From Cyclobacteriaceae bacterium (GTDB taxonomy: Bacteria > Bacteroidota > Bacteroidia > Cytophagales > Cyclobacteriaceae), in assembly GCA_025350305.1 (NCBI GenBank), contig JANXYC010000120.1, positions 1 through 37,431 on the forward strand: 37,431 bases of DNA, written 5' to 3'. Position 1 is the stretch's first letter. Each line of letters begins with the position of its first letter. The position numbers and the translations under genes were made by a program. Below the pieces are notes generated by a model. That model was not told the DNA's origin. It did not search any database and was given only the letters and a program-made list of their open reading frames with translations. Positions 8,253 to 16,330 of this stretch are shown here, in pieces.

Positions 8253-8560
8253 TTAGGCTCTTGCGACTTCGGCGTTGAAATGAAGTTTCACATCTTCGCT
8301 TACCACCATGCCGCCAGCTTCGGTCAATGCATTCCAGTTTAATCCAAATTCCTTGCGGTTGATTTTACCATTAATTTCAAAACCTGCTTTGGTATTTCCC
8401 CAGGGATCCACCATGATTCCACCGAATTCAACTGCCAATTCTACGACCTTCGTCGTTTCTCTGATAGTTAGGGGACCGGTCAGTTTATAGTTGCATCCTG
8501 ATATTTTCTTCAGATTTCCCTTGAAATCAATCGTTGGGTGCGCCTCTGCGTTCTGAAATC
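8253..8560 (-). pseudogene. YceI family protein, 5'-truncated
   Basis: Reading the minus strand from about 8560 gives the C-terminal two thirds of a YceI lipocalin-like domain: AHPTIDFKGNLKKISG, YKLTGPLTIRETTKVVEL, DPWGNTKAGFEINGKINRKE, FGLNWNALTEAGGMVVSE, ending in AEVARA. YceI proteins are small, usually periplasmic, isoprenoid-binding proteins of about 180-220 aa. The first 80 or so residues, including any signal peptide and the conserved start of the barrel, are missing. An in-frame TGA lies immediately upstream, and no start codon fits before the middle of the domain. It therefore looks like a deletion remnant, not a gene. A terminator hairpin still follows it. The deletion end lies about 70 bases from the divergent PD40 gene. 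Confidence 0.82.
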
Positions 8561-8629
8561 ATACTAGCTACGGCATTTGATTCGAACCGTTGACTTCTTA
8601 CTTTTCATGCTGTATGCAACCCCGGTCAA

Positions 8630-9574
8630 ATGAAAAAAAACAAGTTAGTACTCTGGATTATTTACGGCATTAGCTTCTCAGCATTTTCGCAAACCGCTTC
8701 GGCTGATTTAGTCACCGTCTTTTTACCCGGCATCGTTTCTACCGGATATAATGAAAGGGACATGGCCATTTCTCCGGATGGCGCCGAAATGTTTTATACC
8801 ATCCAGGCACCTCGCACGGCTATGAGCGTCATTGTCCATCGCACCCTGAATGATGGCCATTGGAGTGATGCTGAAGTTGCCTCATTTTCAGGCCAATTCT
8901 CGGATCTGGAGGCTGTGTTTTCCAAGGATGGTAAGAAATTATTTTTCGTTTCAAACCGGCCTGTTCAGACAGGCGGCCCGAACAAGGACTATGATATTTG
9001 GTATGTTGAAAAGGATAAGCAAGGCTGGAGCAACCCGATCCATGCCGGAACACAAATAAATTCCAAAGCAGATGAGTATTATCCCTCCCTAACCTCCGAT
9101 GGGTCAATCTATTTCACAGCTGAAAGGCCTGACGCAGTTGGCAAAGAAGATATTTATAAGAGCCAATGGTTAAACAACCAGTTTCAAAAGCCCGTCAACA
9201 TTGGTGCAGGGGTAAATTCAAAGTTGGATGAATTCAACGCATTTGTTGATCCCCAGGAGCGATACATACTTTTTGGGACCGAAGGAGGTGACGGTGATTT
9301 AGGCAGGGGTGATTTGTACATCAGCTATCGAAATACGGATGGCACCTGGACAAAAGCAAAAAATCTTGGATCGCCCATCAACACCTCGCGACTGGACTAT
9401 TGCCCATTTGTTTATGAGGAAACGTTGTATTTCACCAGCGAACGGACGATCTCCGTATCCGATGGAACCCAAAAGCAATCCCTCAAGGAAATAAAAAATA
9501 AGCTCGACAGTTGGGGCAACGGTTGGGGTGATATTTATTCGGTTCCACTGAAGAGTGTTATTCAGTTGAAGTAA
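8630..9574 (+). CDS. Exported PD40/TolB-like beta-propeller protein
   Basis: A 314-aa protein with a signal peptide at its N-terminus (MKKNKLVLWIIYGISFSAFS, cut probably near TASA). The mature part consists of PD40-type propeller blades: MAISPDGAEMFYT, EAVFSKDGKKLFFVSNR, YYPSLTSDGSIYFTAER, AFVDPQERYILFG and CPFVYEETLYFTSER. The pattern of a DG turn followed by an aromatic strand and then a segment naming a change (DIWYV, DIYKS, DLYIS, DIYSV) recurs in each blade. Such propellers bind ligands or proteins in the periplasm; no catalytic domain is attached. It is transcribed divergently from the truncated yceI remnant. The function is not known. Confidence 0.8.
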   Translation: MKKNKLVLWIIYGISFSAFSQTASADLVTVFLPGIVSTGYNERDMAISPDGAEMFYTIQAPRTAMSVIVHRTLNDGHWSDAEVASFSGQFSDLEAVFSKDGKKLFFVSNRPVQTGGPNKDYDIWYVEKDKQGWSNPIHAGTQINSKADEYYPSLTSDGSIYFTAERPDAVGKEDIYKSQWLNNQFQKPVNIGAGVNSKLDEFNAFVDPQERYILFGTEGGDGDLGRGDLYISYRNTDGTWTKAKNLGSPINTSRLDYCPFVYEETLYFTSERTISVSDGTQKQSLKEIKNKLDSWGNGWGDIYSVPLKSVIQLK

Positions 9575-9582
9575 CGAGAGTT

Positions 9583-9735
9583 AACATTGTTGGCTGATTT
9601 GACAGTGGCATCAATCTTCAGCCGCAAACCCGGAGCTTGAAACTTGTAGCCGTATTCGAAAACACCATTTTGTATTAACGCGACCGTGCTCATTCACTGT
9701 ACTTCCATCGGAAGGTGCCGCTATACCATGCGAGG
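9583..9735 (-). pseudogene. Possible remnant of an unrecognised gene
   Basis: Downstream of the DUF1761 gene, the minus strand reads SDGSTVNEHGRVNTK and then, after a one-frame shift near 9665, GVFEYGYKFQAPGLRLKIDA followed by TVKSANN. Both pieces look protein-like and join without a gap, which suggests a single frameshifted relic. The family was not recognised and the fragment is too short for certainty. Confidence 0.25.
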
Positions 9736-9756
9736 AAATGGACAATGGATCTGGCA

Positions 9757-10179
9757 TCAGGGGGCCTTTTTCGTCCAGGCTCCAAGGATAAAACCAGAAA
9801 TAGTCAAGCCGACAACCATGTATCCAGCGGTGATCCATGCCAGACCAAAGGGTGCCTTCGCAAACATATTGGAGTTCATAGTAGCCAGGTGATGGAAGCA
9901 GAACGTGATGAGAAAGGCAATTCCAGCACCGCTCATACCTGAACTAACGTTTAGCCTGGTGAATAGCCACGCCAACACATACACTGGTGCGACGATGGAG
10001 ACGAGGTTCAATACCCACACTTCACCTCCAGGAGCGTTGGCTTGCATGGTGGCAATGTCCAGACCGACCATAGACATCCACTGCACATTGAAAAGCATTC
10101 CGTACCAAAGGAATCCAAGGGCATGTAAAATAACTATGCACACAAGGGCTGCCAGGTGATTGATTTTAAGTACGTTCAT
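9757..10179 (-). CDS. DUF1761 family membrane protein
   Basis: A 140-aa protein with four hydrophobic segments (about residues 8-27, 55-73, 84-100 and 115-134). It fits the DUF1761 family through the N-terminal HALGFLWYGMLFNVQWMSMVG block and the GAGIAFLITFCFHHLAT segment. Function is unknown; members are small integral membrane proteins found widely in Bacteroidota. It stands alone on the minus strand, divergent from dinB, with about 150 bases between them. Confidence 0.8.
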   Translation of the reverse strand: MNVLKINHLAALVCIVILHALGFLWYGMLFNVQWMSMVGLDIATMQANAPGGEVWVLNLVSIVAPVYVLAWLFTRLNVSSGMSGAGIAFLITFCFHHLATMNSNMFAKAPFGLAWITAGYMVVGLTISGFILGAWTKKAP

Positions 10180-10305
10180 AGGGTTGAGTTTAGTTGTGAT
10201 AAAAGATAAGCTTAATTCCAGAGAAAAAGAAGGTTACAGTTCCAAATAAACCTAATGGATCAGGGCTGCCTGGCGAAAATGATGATGATGGAATTTATTG
10301 GGAAG

Positions 10306-10313
10306 TATATTTG
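10306..10313 (+). promoter_or_regulatory. Candidate Bacteroidota -7 box upstream of dinB
   Basis: TATATTTG matches the Bacteroidota -7 consensus TAnnTTTG and ends 17 bases before the dinB start codon. A clear -33 TTTG element at the expected distance was not found, so this is only a candidate. No LexA-like palindrome was noticed nearby. Confidence 0.35.
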
Positions 10314-10330
10314 CAAAGCTTGCTTGATTC

Positions 10331-11440
10331 ATGGAAGGGGACATCAGAAAAAACATTCGTAAAATTATTCACATCGATATGGATGCCTTTTATGCTTCCA
10401 TTGAACAGCGTGACAATCCGCAATACAAGGGCAAACCCATCGTTGTAGGTGGCTCGCCGGAGGGGCGGGGCGGAGTGGTCGCTACGGCGAGTTATGAAGC
10501 GCGTAAATTTGGAATACGGTCGGCCATGACGTCAAAAAAAGCGAAGCAGTTATGTGCCCATGTCATTTTTATCAGGCCCCGGTTTGATATTTACAAAGAA
10601 GTCTCGAAGAAGATCCGCGCAATTTTTCACCGGTACACCGATCTCATTGAACCATTGTCCCTTGATGAAGCATTCCTCGACGTAACCGAAGACAAACAAC
10701 AAATTGGCTCTGCTATTGAAATCGCTAAACAGATCAGGCAAGCCATCAGCGATGAATTACAATTAACGGCCTCAGCAGGTGTCTCCGTGAATAAGTTTAT
10801 TGCCAAAATCGCATCCGATATCAATAAACCGGATGGCCTGACATTCATAGGCCCATCACGCATTGAGACATTCATGGAAGAGCTTGCTGTGGAAAAATTT
10901 TTCGGCGTGGGAAGAGTAACGGCTGAAAAAATGAAAACAATGGGGCTTCACACGGGAGGTGATCTAAAAAAACTTACGGAAGCGGAACTGGTCAAACGAT
11001 TTGGAAAAATTGGCCGTTTTTTTTACAGAATTGTACGTGGAAATGATGATCGTCCTGTACAGCCCCATCGCGAAACAAAATCGGTCGGAGCCGAGGACAC
11101 ATTCCCGTATGACCTTGCGACCCTGGAAGAAATGTACCTGGGGTTGGATAAAATTGCAGACACCATTTACGATCGCCTGAAACGCAGCGGCCTAAAAGCA
11201 AGGACTGTTACATTAAAAATAAAGTACCACGACTTTAAGCAGGCTACCCGTAGCCAATCTTTTCCAGAACCAATTGGGGATATTGAGTCCATTTTAGCAA
11301 CGGTAAAAGACCTTTTGGCTGGTACTCAGCCTGAAGGCATTAAAAAAATAAGGCTTTTGGGGATCTCACTTTCTAACTTTGGAGCAACAATGACCAAAGA
11401 GAAGAGGAAGGATGTGGATGACCAGCTAAAGCTGTTTTAG
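10331..11440 (+). CDS. dinB: DNA polymerase IV (Y-family)
   Basis: A 369-aa translesion polymerase of normal length. The catalytic palm motifs are IHIDMDAFYASIEQRD (residues 13-28) and SLDEAFLDVT (near 113-122). The YEARKFGIRSAM segment and the little-finger domain (residues about 235-345) are present. The C-terminus ends QLKLF (365-369), a clear sliding-clamp binding pentapeptide. The enzyme extends past damaged template bases with low fidelity. The ATG at 10331 is followed by the start of the palm after ten residues, so it is preferred. It is monocistronic as far as can be seen: DUF1761 is divergent upstream and a MITE plus a gene fragment follow. Confidence 0.95.
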   Translation: MEGDIRKNIRKIIHIDMDAFYASIEQRDNPQYKGKPIVVGGSPEGRGGVVATASYEARKFGIRSAMTSKKAKQLCAHVIFIRPRFDIYKEVSKKIRAIFHRYTDLIEPLSLDEAFLDVTEDKQQIGSAIEIAKQIRQAISDELQLTASAGVSVNKFIAKIASDINKPDGLTFIGPSRIETFMEELAVEKFFGVGRVTAEKMKTMGLHTGGDLKKLTEAELVKRFGKIGRFFYRIVRGNDDRPVQPHRETKSVGAEDTFPYDLATLEEMYLGLDKIADTIYDRLKRSGLKARTVTLKIKYHDFKQATRSQSFPEPIGDIESILATVKDLLAGTQPEGIKKIRLLGISLSNFGATMTKEKRKDVDDQLKLF

Positions 11441-11640
11441 CCACTAAAACCAGCAATCCAGTAGCCTGAACAAATCCGGCAAGAGTCTCGTTCGATGAAA
11501 GAATTGTCATTGATTTTTGATGATTTTATTTCAACATCCCTACCTGTAATTATCTTTTTTCCGCTACTTCACCAAAGTAAAATGGTCTACCGTCGGAGTT
11601 CAAAACATTCTTATTACGATTTGATTTTTAACTAGTTATA

Positions 11641-11728
11641 GGGCATCTCTAAAAACCCTGCCTTTTATGGCCTCAACCCGTCACCCTTCTCCGGAAGAGA
11701 AGGGTACAAGGAGTTTTTAGAGACGCCC
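11641..11728 (+). mobile_element. MITE copy 2 (88 bp)
   Basis: Same element as at 2831, opposite orientation. Terminal inverted repeats begin GGGCATCTCTAAAAAC and end in the complement with one mismatch. It is bounded on both sides by TATA (11637-11640 and 11729-11732), a perfect 4-bp target duplication. The 200 bases between dinB and the element hold nothing recognisable. Confidence 0.88.
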
Positions 11729-11871
11729 TATATAAATAAATAGTAAATTGACTTTAGCTATTTTCCAGGTAATTTTTGGGATGAGTTTCTTCCTAGTATC
11801 GATGAGCACTCCAGGGACGTCATGATATTTGTAGGTCACTTTAAGATGGTGGCGTAAGAATGCTAATATGC

Positions 11872-12215
11872 TTGTTGAAAAACTACAAGCTCTCCGACGA
11901 TATAGCATTTCGTTTCTCAGACAAGGGGTGGGCAGAGTGGCCATTGACCGCTCCTAAGTTTGCGCACTGGTTACACCAGGTAGCAGGCAACGGTGAAACG
12001 ATCAATTTGTTTATGGACTATGAAACATTTGGTGAACATCAATGGCCTGAGACGGGGATATTTGAATTTCTAAAGCAGATGCCAGAGGAAATTCTAAAAC
12101 ACCCGGACTTCAATTCCCTGACTCCTTCAGAGGTGGTTAACAGATATGAGGCCAGGGATGAATATGATGTTCATCAGTTAAGTTCCTGGGCGGATATGGA
12201 GCGTGATCTATCATC
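11872..12215 (+). pseudogene. Glycoside hydrolase family 57 (alpha-amylase-type), internal fragment
   Basis: About 115 residues match the middle of Bacteroidota GH57 enzymes: NYKLSDDIAFRFSDKGWAEW, PLTAPKFAHWLHQVAGNGET, then NLFMDYETFGEHQWPETGIF, EFLKQMPEEILKHPDF, LTPSEVV and SWADMERDLSS. Intact members are several hundred residues. Here everything before NYKLSDD is missing, with a stop in frame just upstream. After ERDLSS the similarity ends abruptly and the open frame runs on as antisense of the CDGSH gene. It is therefore a fragment left by deletions on both sides. The frame itself is intact over the remnant, suggesting a fairly recent loss. The ATG at 11860 is probably accidental. Confidence 0.85.
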
Positions 12216-12245
12216 AGGTAGAATTTTCAGTTTCCGCAAGAAGCG

Positions 12246-12473
12246 TCATGGTGTCTTGCGTGGCGGGAGATCGAACGCTTTCACTTCATGCTCGAATTTC
12301 TCCTTGTGTGAACCATCGCAAAACGGTTTGTTGGCAGAGCCTCCGCAACGGCACAGCGATACAATGGTCCGCCCCTGGAGCCCAAAGATTTTTCCCTGCA
12401 TATCTACGATCTCAAAATCACCCTCTACTTTCAGTGGCCCTTTGTTGTTGACACTAATTTTTGTTTTTTCCAT
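12246..12473 (-). CDS. CDGSH iron-sulfur domain protein
   Basis: A 75-aa protein consisting of a single CDGSH (zf-CDGSH) domain. The 2Fe-2S ligands are Cys41, Cys43, Cys52 and His56 in CRCGGSANKPFCDGSHKEKF. Such proteins carry a redox-active, pH-sensitive cluster held by three cysteines and one histidine; bacterial roles are mostly undefined. It is cytoplasmic and complete for a one-domain member. The gene is transcribed towards the GH57 fragment, and the relic's open frame overlaps it on the opposite strand. Confidence 0.92.
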   Translation of the reverse strand: MEKTKISVNNKGPLKVEGDFEIVDMQGKIFGLQGRTIVSLCRCGGSANKPFCDGSHKEKFEHEVKAFDLPPRKTP

Positions 12474-12610
12474 GGTCGAGATGTAGTTAAATTCAAAGAT
12501 ATGAAACCTGCCTTGATAACGATTTGCAAAATTTCATTTTGAATCTTTAATCTGCGGTAATCTGTGAGATCAGCGGGAGAAAAACGCACCGACTCAAATT
12601 CGTACTGGAA

Positions 12611-13936
12611 TTAATTCGCAACCTCTATCTTCACCCGCATCTTCTTCAGTTTCTCGTTTTTTATGCTGGCCAATATATTATTAACGAGGGGTCGCTTTAC
12701 AGATACATAGGAAGAATGATCAAGCGTTGTAATCAGCCCGATATCATCGGCTTGAAGTCCACCTTTTTTTGTCAATAATCCTACGATGTCCCCTTTGCTT
12801 ATCTTATCTTTTTTTCCTGCACTGATGTAGAGGCATGCAAACAAGGGTGGTGGTGGAAGTTGCAATTTTCCATTGAGTCTGCGTTCTTCAACTGATTTGT
12901 CGATATAATCCGGCAAGGTCTCGTCATCAGCGAGTACCAGATATGCATCTCCTTCGGCATGCATACGGGCCGTGCGTCCATTGCGATGAAGAAACGCCTC
13001 TTGCTGGGGTGGCAGTTGATAATGTACGATATGCCTGATTTCAGGAATATCCAAACCGCGCGATGCGAGGTCTGTGGCGATAAGGACATTGTGCGCGCTT
13101 CCGCGGAATTTTATAAGATTCTTTTCCCGGTCAATCTGCTCCATGGCACCGTGCAAAATGCCATGCTCAAATTTATAACTTGAAAACAGGGCACTGATTC
13201 GCTCGACCGCCTCCCGGTGATTGCAAAATACCAGGCACACTTCCTGGTTAAAACTGGCCACAAGGCGCATCAGAGTTTCAACTTTGTCGATGCTTTTGGT
13301 GTGTACCAACTTCAGCTTCAGTTTCGATGCCGCTTCTTCTCTCAGATAATTAAGCGTTTCTGGTTTTGAAAAAGGCAGAAAATCCGGTAACGGATCGAGT
13401 CGGGTTGCAGAGGTGAGTATGAACTGCTGTTTTCCGTTCAAGATTTTGAAAACTACTTTCAGTTCCTCCTGAAAGCCCATCTGCAGAGATTTATCAAACT
13501 CATCCAGCACCACTATTTTGACATGTGAAGCATCGAATGATTTTCTTCGAATATGATCGGCAAGCCGCCCAGGTGTGCCAATCACCACGGCAGGCGATTC
13601 GCTTAAACTATTCTGCTCGATCTTCACGGAATGACCTCCGTAGCAACAGCTCACTTTATAAGAAGTTTTCATGTTCCGGAATACTTGCTCTATCTGCAAC
13701 GACAGCTCACGGGAGGGCGCCACAATCAACGCCTGCACACCGCGGGCATGTGTACTTAGTCTGTTAATCACGGCAATTAGAAAAGCCAGTGTTTTACCCG
13801 ATCCTGTAGGAGAGAGGAGAACGAGGTTGGTCGCCGAAGCCGCTTTTTCAATAAGCGCGACTTGCATATCAGTAAACTCATCGATGGAAAGATTCTTTAA
13901 AAACTCCGCATGGAGGGCATTCAGGTTGCTTTGCAT
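12611..13936 (-). CDS. DEAD-box RNA helicase, DbpA-like
   Basis: A 441-aa ATP-dependent RNA helicase. Motif I is PTGSGKT (43-49), Ia PSRELSLQ, Ib TPGRL (121-125), motif II is DEFD (145-148) instead of DEAD, and motif III is TSAT (175-178). The second RecA domain has FCNHREAV, ATDLASRGLDIP and HRNGRTARM. The last 75 residues (ISKGDIVGLLTKKGGLQADD, then IGLITTLDHSSYVSV) form the DbpA-type RNA-binding domain, which in E. coli DbpA directs the enzyme to 23S rRNA helix 92. A role in large-subunit ribosome assembly is therefore likely. DEFD in motif II keeps the metal- and ATP-contacting acids. Confidence 0.92.
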   Translation of the reverse strand: MQSNLNALHAEFLKNLSIDEFTDMQVALIEKAASATNLVLLSPTGSGKTLAFLIAVINRLSTHARGVQALIVAPSRELSLQIEQVFRNMKTSYKVSCCYGGHSVKIEQNSLSESPAVVIGTPGRLADHIRRKSFDASHVKIVVLDEFDKSLQMGFQEELKVVFKILNGKQQFILTSATRLDPLPDFLPFSKPETLNYLREEAASKLKLKLVHTKSIDKVETLMRLVASFNQEVCLVFCNHREAVERISALFSSYKFEHGILHGAMEQIDREKNLIKFRGSAHNVLIATDLASRGLDIPEIRHIVHYQLPPQQEAFLHRNGRTARMHAEGDAYLVLADDETLPDYIDKSVEERRLNGKLQLPPPPLFACLYISAGKKDKISKGDIVGLLTKKGGLQADDIGLITTLDHSSYVSVKRPLVNNILASIKNEKLKKMRVKIEVAN

Positions 13937-13999
13937 AACACAAAGGTAGCCTTATCCGGTTTCTTGTAACTAACGCAGGCGAATAATTAGACAGGGTTG

Positions 14000-14626
14000 C
14001 TATTGACCGAAAAGCCAATGGGTAACCTGACTATAGAATCCTACGATCGAAGGAGGGTACACAACGATACAGAACAGAAGCCCAAACAAGGACCCATAGA
14101 GATGGGCATCGTGGTTGATATGGTCGCTTGATCTTTTTCCCTGGAAATAGGAATACGCAATGTACAGGCTTCCCAGGATGAACCCGGGCATGCACAAACC
14201 AAAGAAAATGCAGAGGTATTGCATGGGCTGGAGAATGATAAATGCAAAAACAATGGCCGCTACGCCACCCGATGCACCCAATGAATTGTAGCCGGGGTTA
14301 TCCTTTTGCTTAAAATAAGTTGGCAGATCGGACACAGCAATCGCCATCAGGTAGAGGGCAATAAAATAATAGGCGCCGCGAGGGCCGAAGAGAATTGTAA
14401 AATCCCGTTCGACGGCGGTACCCAAAAAATAAAGTGAGAACATATTAAATATCAAATGCGTATGATCTTTATGAATGAATCCGGAAGTCAAAAAGCGATC
14501 GTATTGGCCCATTCGCTTAATGTTATAGGGATTCATCATCAGCCGTGCCTGTGCTTCAGGCCGGTTAAAGGCGTAAAAGCTCATCAACACCGTGATTCCT
14601 ATAAGGGTCAGGGTTACCGTAAGCAT
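14000..14626 (-). CDS. Rhomboid family intramembrane serine protease
   Basis: With the ATG at 14626 this is a 208-aa polytopic membrane protein. The catalytic serine is Ser119 in GASG (117-120) after the loop PGYNSL, and the catalytic histidine is His175 in HDAHLYG. The HTHLIFN segment gives His57 and Asn61 of the rhomboid oxyanion region. Six hydrophobic segments fit the minimal rhomboid fold. Rhomboids cut transmembrane substrates within the membrane. The open frame extends to 14818, but the upstream 64 residues are not rhomboid-like and have no membrane-start features. The substrate is unknown. Confidence 0.9.
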   Translation of the reverse strand: MLTVTLTLIGITVLMSFYAFNRPEAQARLMMNPYNIKRMGQYDRFLTSGFIHKDHTHLIFNMFSLYFLGTAVERDFTILFGPRGAYYFIALYLMAIAVSDLPTYFKQKDNPGYNSLGASGGVAAIVFAFIILQPMQYLCIFFGLCMPGFILGSLYIAYSYFQGKRSSDHINHDAHLYGSLFGLLFCIVVYPPSIVGFYSQVTHWLFGQ

Positions 14627-14876
14627 GTCTTTGTCTTCATCTTCATTTGTTGGCTCAAAGATAGCTATGAAAGGCCAAGACAAGGGGATGATGGGTAATG
14701 GAAGGCAAATTCTACTTTGCAAACAGCAAGTTTCAGAGGCGAGATGACAGGCATCATGGATATAGATAGATTCGAGGCAAAAGTGTGGATATCTATCCAA
14801 AACCGGGAAAGAAATCATCGAATAGGCAGGTCAAAAGCCATCCACTCGGAGCTGGTGGGAGCGTATGTAAAATTAA

Positions 14877-15407
14877 ATGTTGTATGAAAATTATGTTACC
14901 AAAAAAGACGAGGCCCCACTAACCTACGCAACGATTGACGACCTGGCTAAGACGGATAAAACCTTCAGTGACGAAGTCGCCTTGGTAAATGGACAAAAAC
15001 TGCTTGCCTTTAGAAATGAAGAAATCGCCATATGGAAACAATACTATACGGAGGTTGGCGCCGCTCATAATGGCATTATCGCACTTCAGTTCCTTCAGAC
15101 TGAAGTGCTCCTCGACATCATGCAGACCCCCTACGCAAAATATGAAGAAGAATGCACGGACATGCTTGGAGAAAACTACAATTTGTTTGAACTGTATATC
15201 GGCGATCCTTCCGATTACACGCCGGCATTGGCAAAAACATTGGGAAACAACTTACTGATGGTAATGAAACGGGAAATAAAACTAAAGGAAAAATACTTTG
15301 CTGAAATGAACGCGGTCATGGGCCCATCTTTGGCAGCTCGCTTTTTAGCCTGGGAAGATTATTACTCCGTTGTCAGCAAAATGTATGTCTGGAACGATGC
15401 TCCCTGA
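14877..15407 (+). CDS. Hypothetical protein (176 aa)
   Basis: An ATG-started frame with good coding appearance and no recognised domain. The product is acidic, largely helical and without a signal peptide or membrane segment, so it is probably cytoplasmic. Notable stretches are EEIAIWKQYYTEVGAAHNG and GPSLAARFLAWEDYYSVVSK. The gene ends 9 bases before the end of the convergent DUF2231 gene and is divergent from the rhomboid gene. Confidence 0.6.
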   Translation: MLYENYVTKKDEAPLTYATIDDLAKTDKTFSDEVALVNGQKLLAFRNEEIAIWKQYYTEVGAAHNGIIALQFLQTEVLLDIMQTPYAKYEEECTDMLGENYNLFELYIGDPSDYTPALAKTLGNNLLMVMKREIKLKEKYFAEMNAVMGPSLAARFLAWEDYYSVVSKMYVWNDAP

Positions 15408-15416
15408 AAGGAAGTT

Positions 15417-15863
15417 TTATTCTTCGTCGATGCCAATATGGTATTTAATGATAAGGTTCGCTCCAAGATAGTTGGAGAAAAACAGACCGGCTGTCGTGAT
15501 CCACATGATCGTCAAATAGATCCACCCAATGGTTGCCTCCGGGTGCTTCATACGGTAGAAAAGAAGTATGGTGTATACTATGAGCCAGCCTAGGTTCAGT
15601 AAAGCATGAATTCCGGCCGTGTTCCAGGCTTTACTTTTGGTATCAATTTTTATAAAGTCGCTGGCACCATAGATCATCGCAATGACACTCGTGCCCACTG
15701 CACCGGTGAGCGCATACATACCGGCCATACCAAATGCAGCCGTTCCGGTGCTGAGGAAGATAGAATCCATAACAACGCTGAATGGGTATAACGCGCTGGG
15801 AAAATGAATAAGCATCGGATGAAACCGATGCCTTCCCAACCTACCTTTTAAAAGATTAATCAT
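15417..15863 (-). CDS. DUF2231-like integral membrane protein
   Basis: A 148-aa protein with four hydrophobic segments. The N-terminal block RFHPMLIHFPSALYPFSVVM is characteristic of DUF2231 membrane proteins, which contain a conserved HP-x-LIHFP motif possibly able to bind a metal or haem. Function is unknown. It follows the 110-aa membrane protein gene by 3 bases on the minus strand, so the two form an operon. Confidence 0.8.
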   Translation of the reverse strand: MINLLKGRLGRHRFHPMLIHFPSALYPFSVVMDSIFLSTGTAAFGMAGMYALTGAVGTSVIAMIYGASDFIKIDTKSKAWNTAGIHALLNLGWLIVYTILLFYRMKHPEATIGWIYLTIMWITTAGLFFSNYLGANLIIKYHIGIDEE

Positions 15864-15866
15864 TAA

Positions 15867-16199
15867 CTAAATCACCGAAAACAATAGAATAAGGAAGGCC
15901 ACAACGGCAGCACCGGCATGGATCAATGCCAGGCTTTTGGGCAGCGGCTTCTTTTGCAGATCCATCACAAAGAGAACCAGACCACCCAGGGCTGCAACCA
16001 CAAACAAGATCACGCTTAACTGCGGCACAGCGGTACCTTCTTTAAAAAACTGAAACAAGAGCATCACCAGCGCTGTTGCGGCGATCCCGCCATGAATAAG
16101 AACAAAGGCCCGGGAGGCTGTTTTGCCTTGCAGAAGAGGGATAAGGATGGTTAGTCCGAATACTGCGGCAATTGCGAAGAGTAAAGCGATTGTTATCAT
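15867..16199 (-). CDS. Small membrane protein (110 aa)
   Basis: Four predicted membrane segments (about residues 3-22, 30-50, 60-80 and 88-108) with short polar loops. The first and third hairpins resemble each other (FVLIHGGIAATALVMLLF and LALIHAGAAVVAFLILLF), so the protein looks like an internal duplication. It is the first gene of a two-gene minus-strand operon with the DUF2231 protein and is divergent from the ECF sigma factor gene. The function is not recognised. Confidence 0.7.
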   Translation of the reverse strand: MITIALLFAIAAVFGLTILIPLLQGKTASRAFVLIHGGIAATALVMLLFQFFKEGTAVPQLSVILFVVAALGGLVLFVMDLQKKPLPKSLALIHAGAAVVAFLILLFSVI

Positions 16200-16239
16200 A
16201 ACTTTAGGGTTTAGGAGTTAGATGGGATGATCGTGAAAG

Positions 16240-16267
16240 GTTACGTTTTTAGTCAGAAAAATGTAAC
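16240..16267. promoter_or_regulatory. Operator-like palindrome between the sigma factor and membrane operon
   Basis: GTTACGTTTTT and AAAAATGTAAC are inverted 11-bp arms with one mismatch, 6 bases apart, in the 123-bp region between two divergent genes. It lies 40 bases from the minus-strand start and 56 from the sigma factor start. It could be a regulator site or part of overlapping promoters; no U tract follows that would make it a terminator. Confidence 0.4.
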
Positions 16268-16298
16268 GCTGGACGGCTCCCTTGATCTAACTAATCAA

Positions 16299-16330
16299 TT
16301 AGTCCAATGTTAGCTTAGTCCAATGTTAGC
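16299..16330 (+). repeat. Perfect 16-bp tandem duplication covering the sigma factor start
   Basis: TTAGTCCAATGTTAGC occurs twice back to back (16299-16314, 16315-16330). Each copy contains ATGTTAGC. The second ATG (16323) opens the sigma factor; the first (16307) gives only Met-Leu-Ala and then a TAG at 16316-16318 that lies inside the second copy. Confidence 0.9.

Noticed and set aside
11717..11944. A 75-codon minus-strand frame between MITE copy 2 and the GH57 fragment
   Set aside because: It starts antisense to the GH57 relic and ends inside the MITE; the central part (KVTYKYHDVPGVLIDTRKKL) looks somewhat protein-like but no family was recognised.
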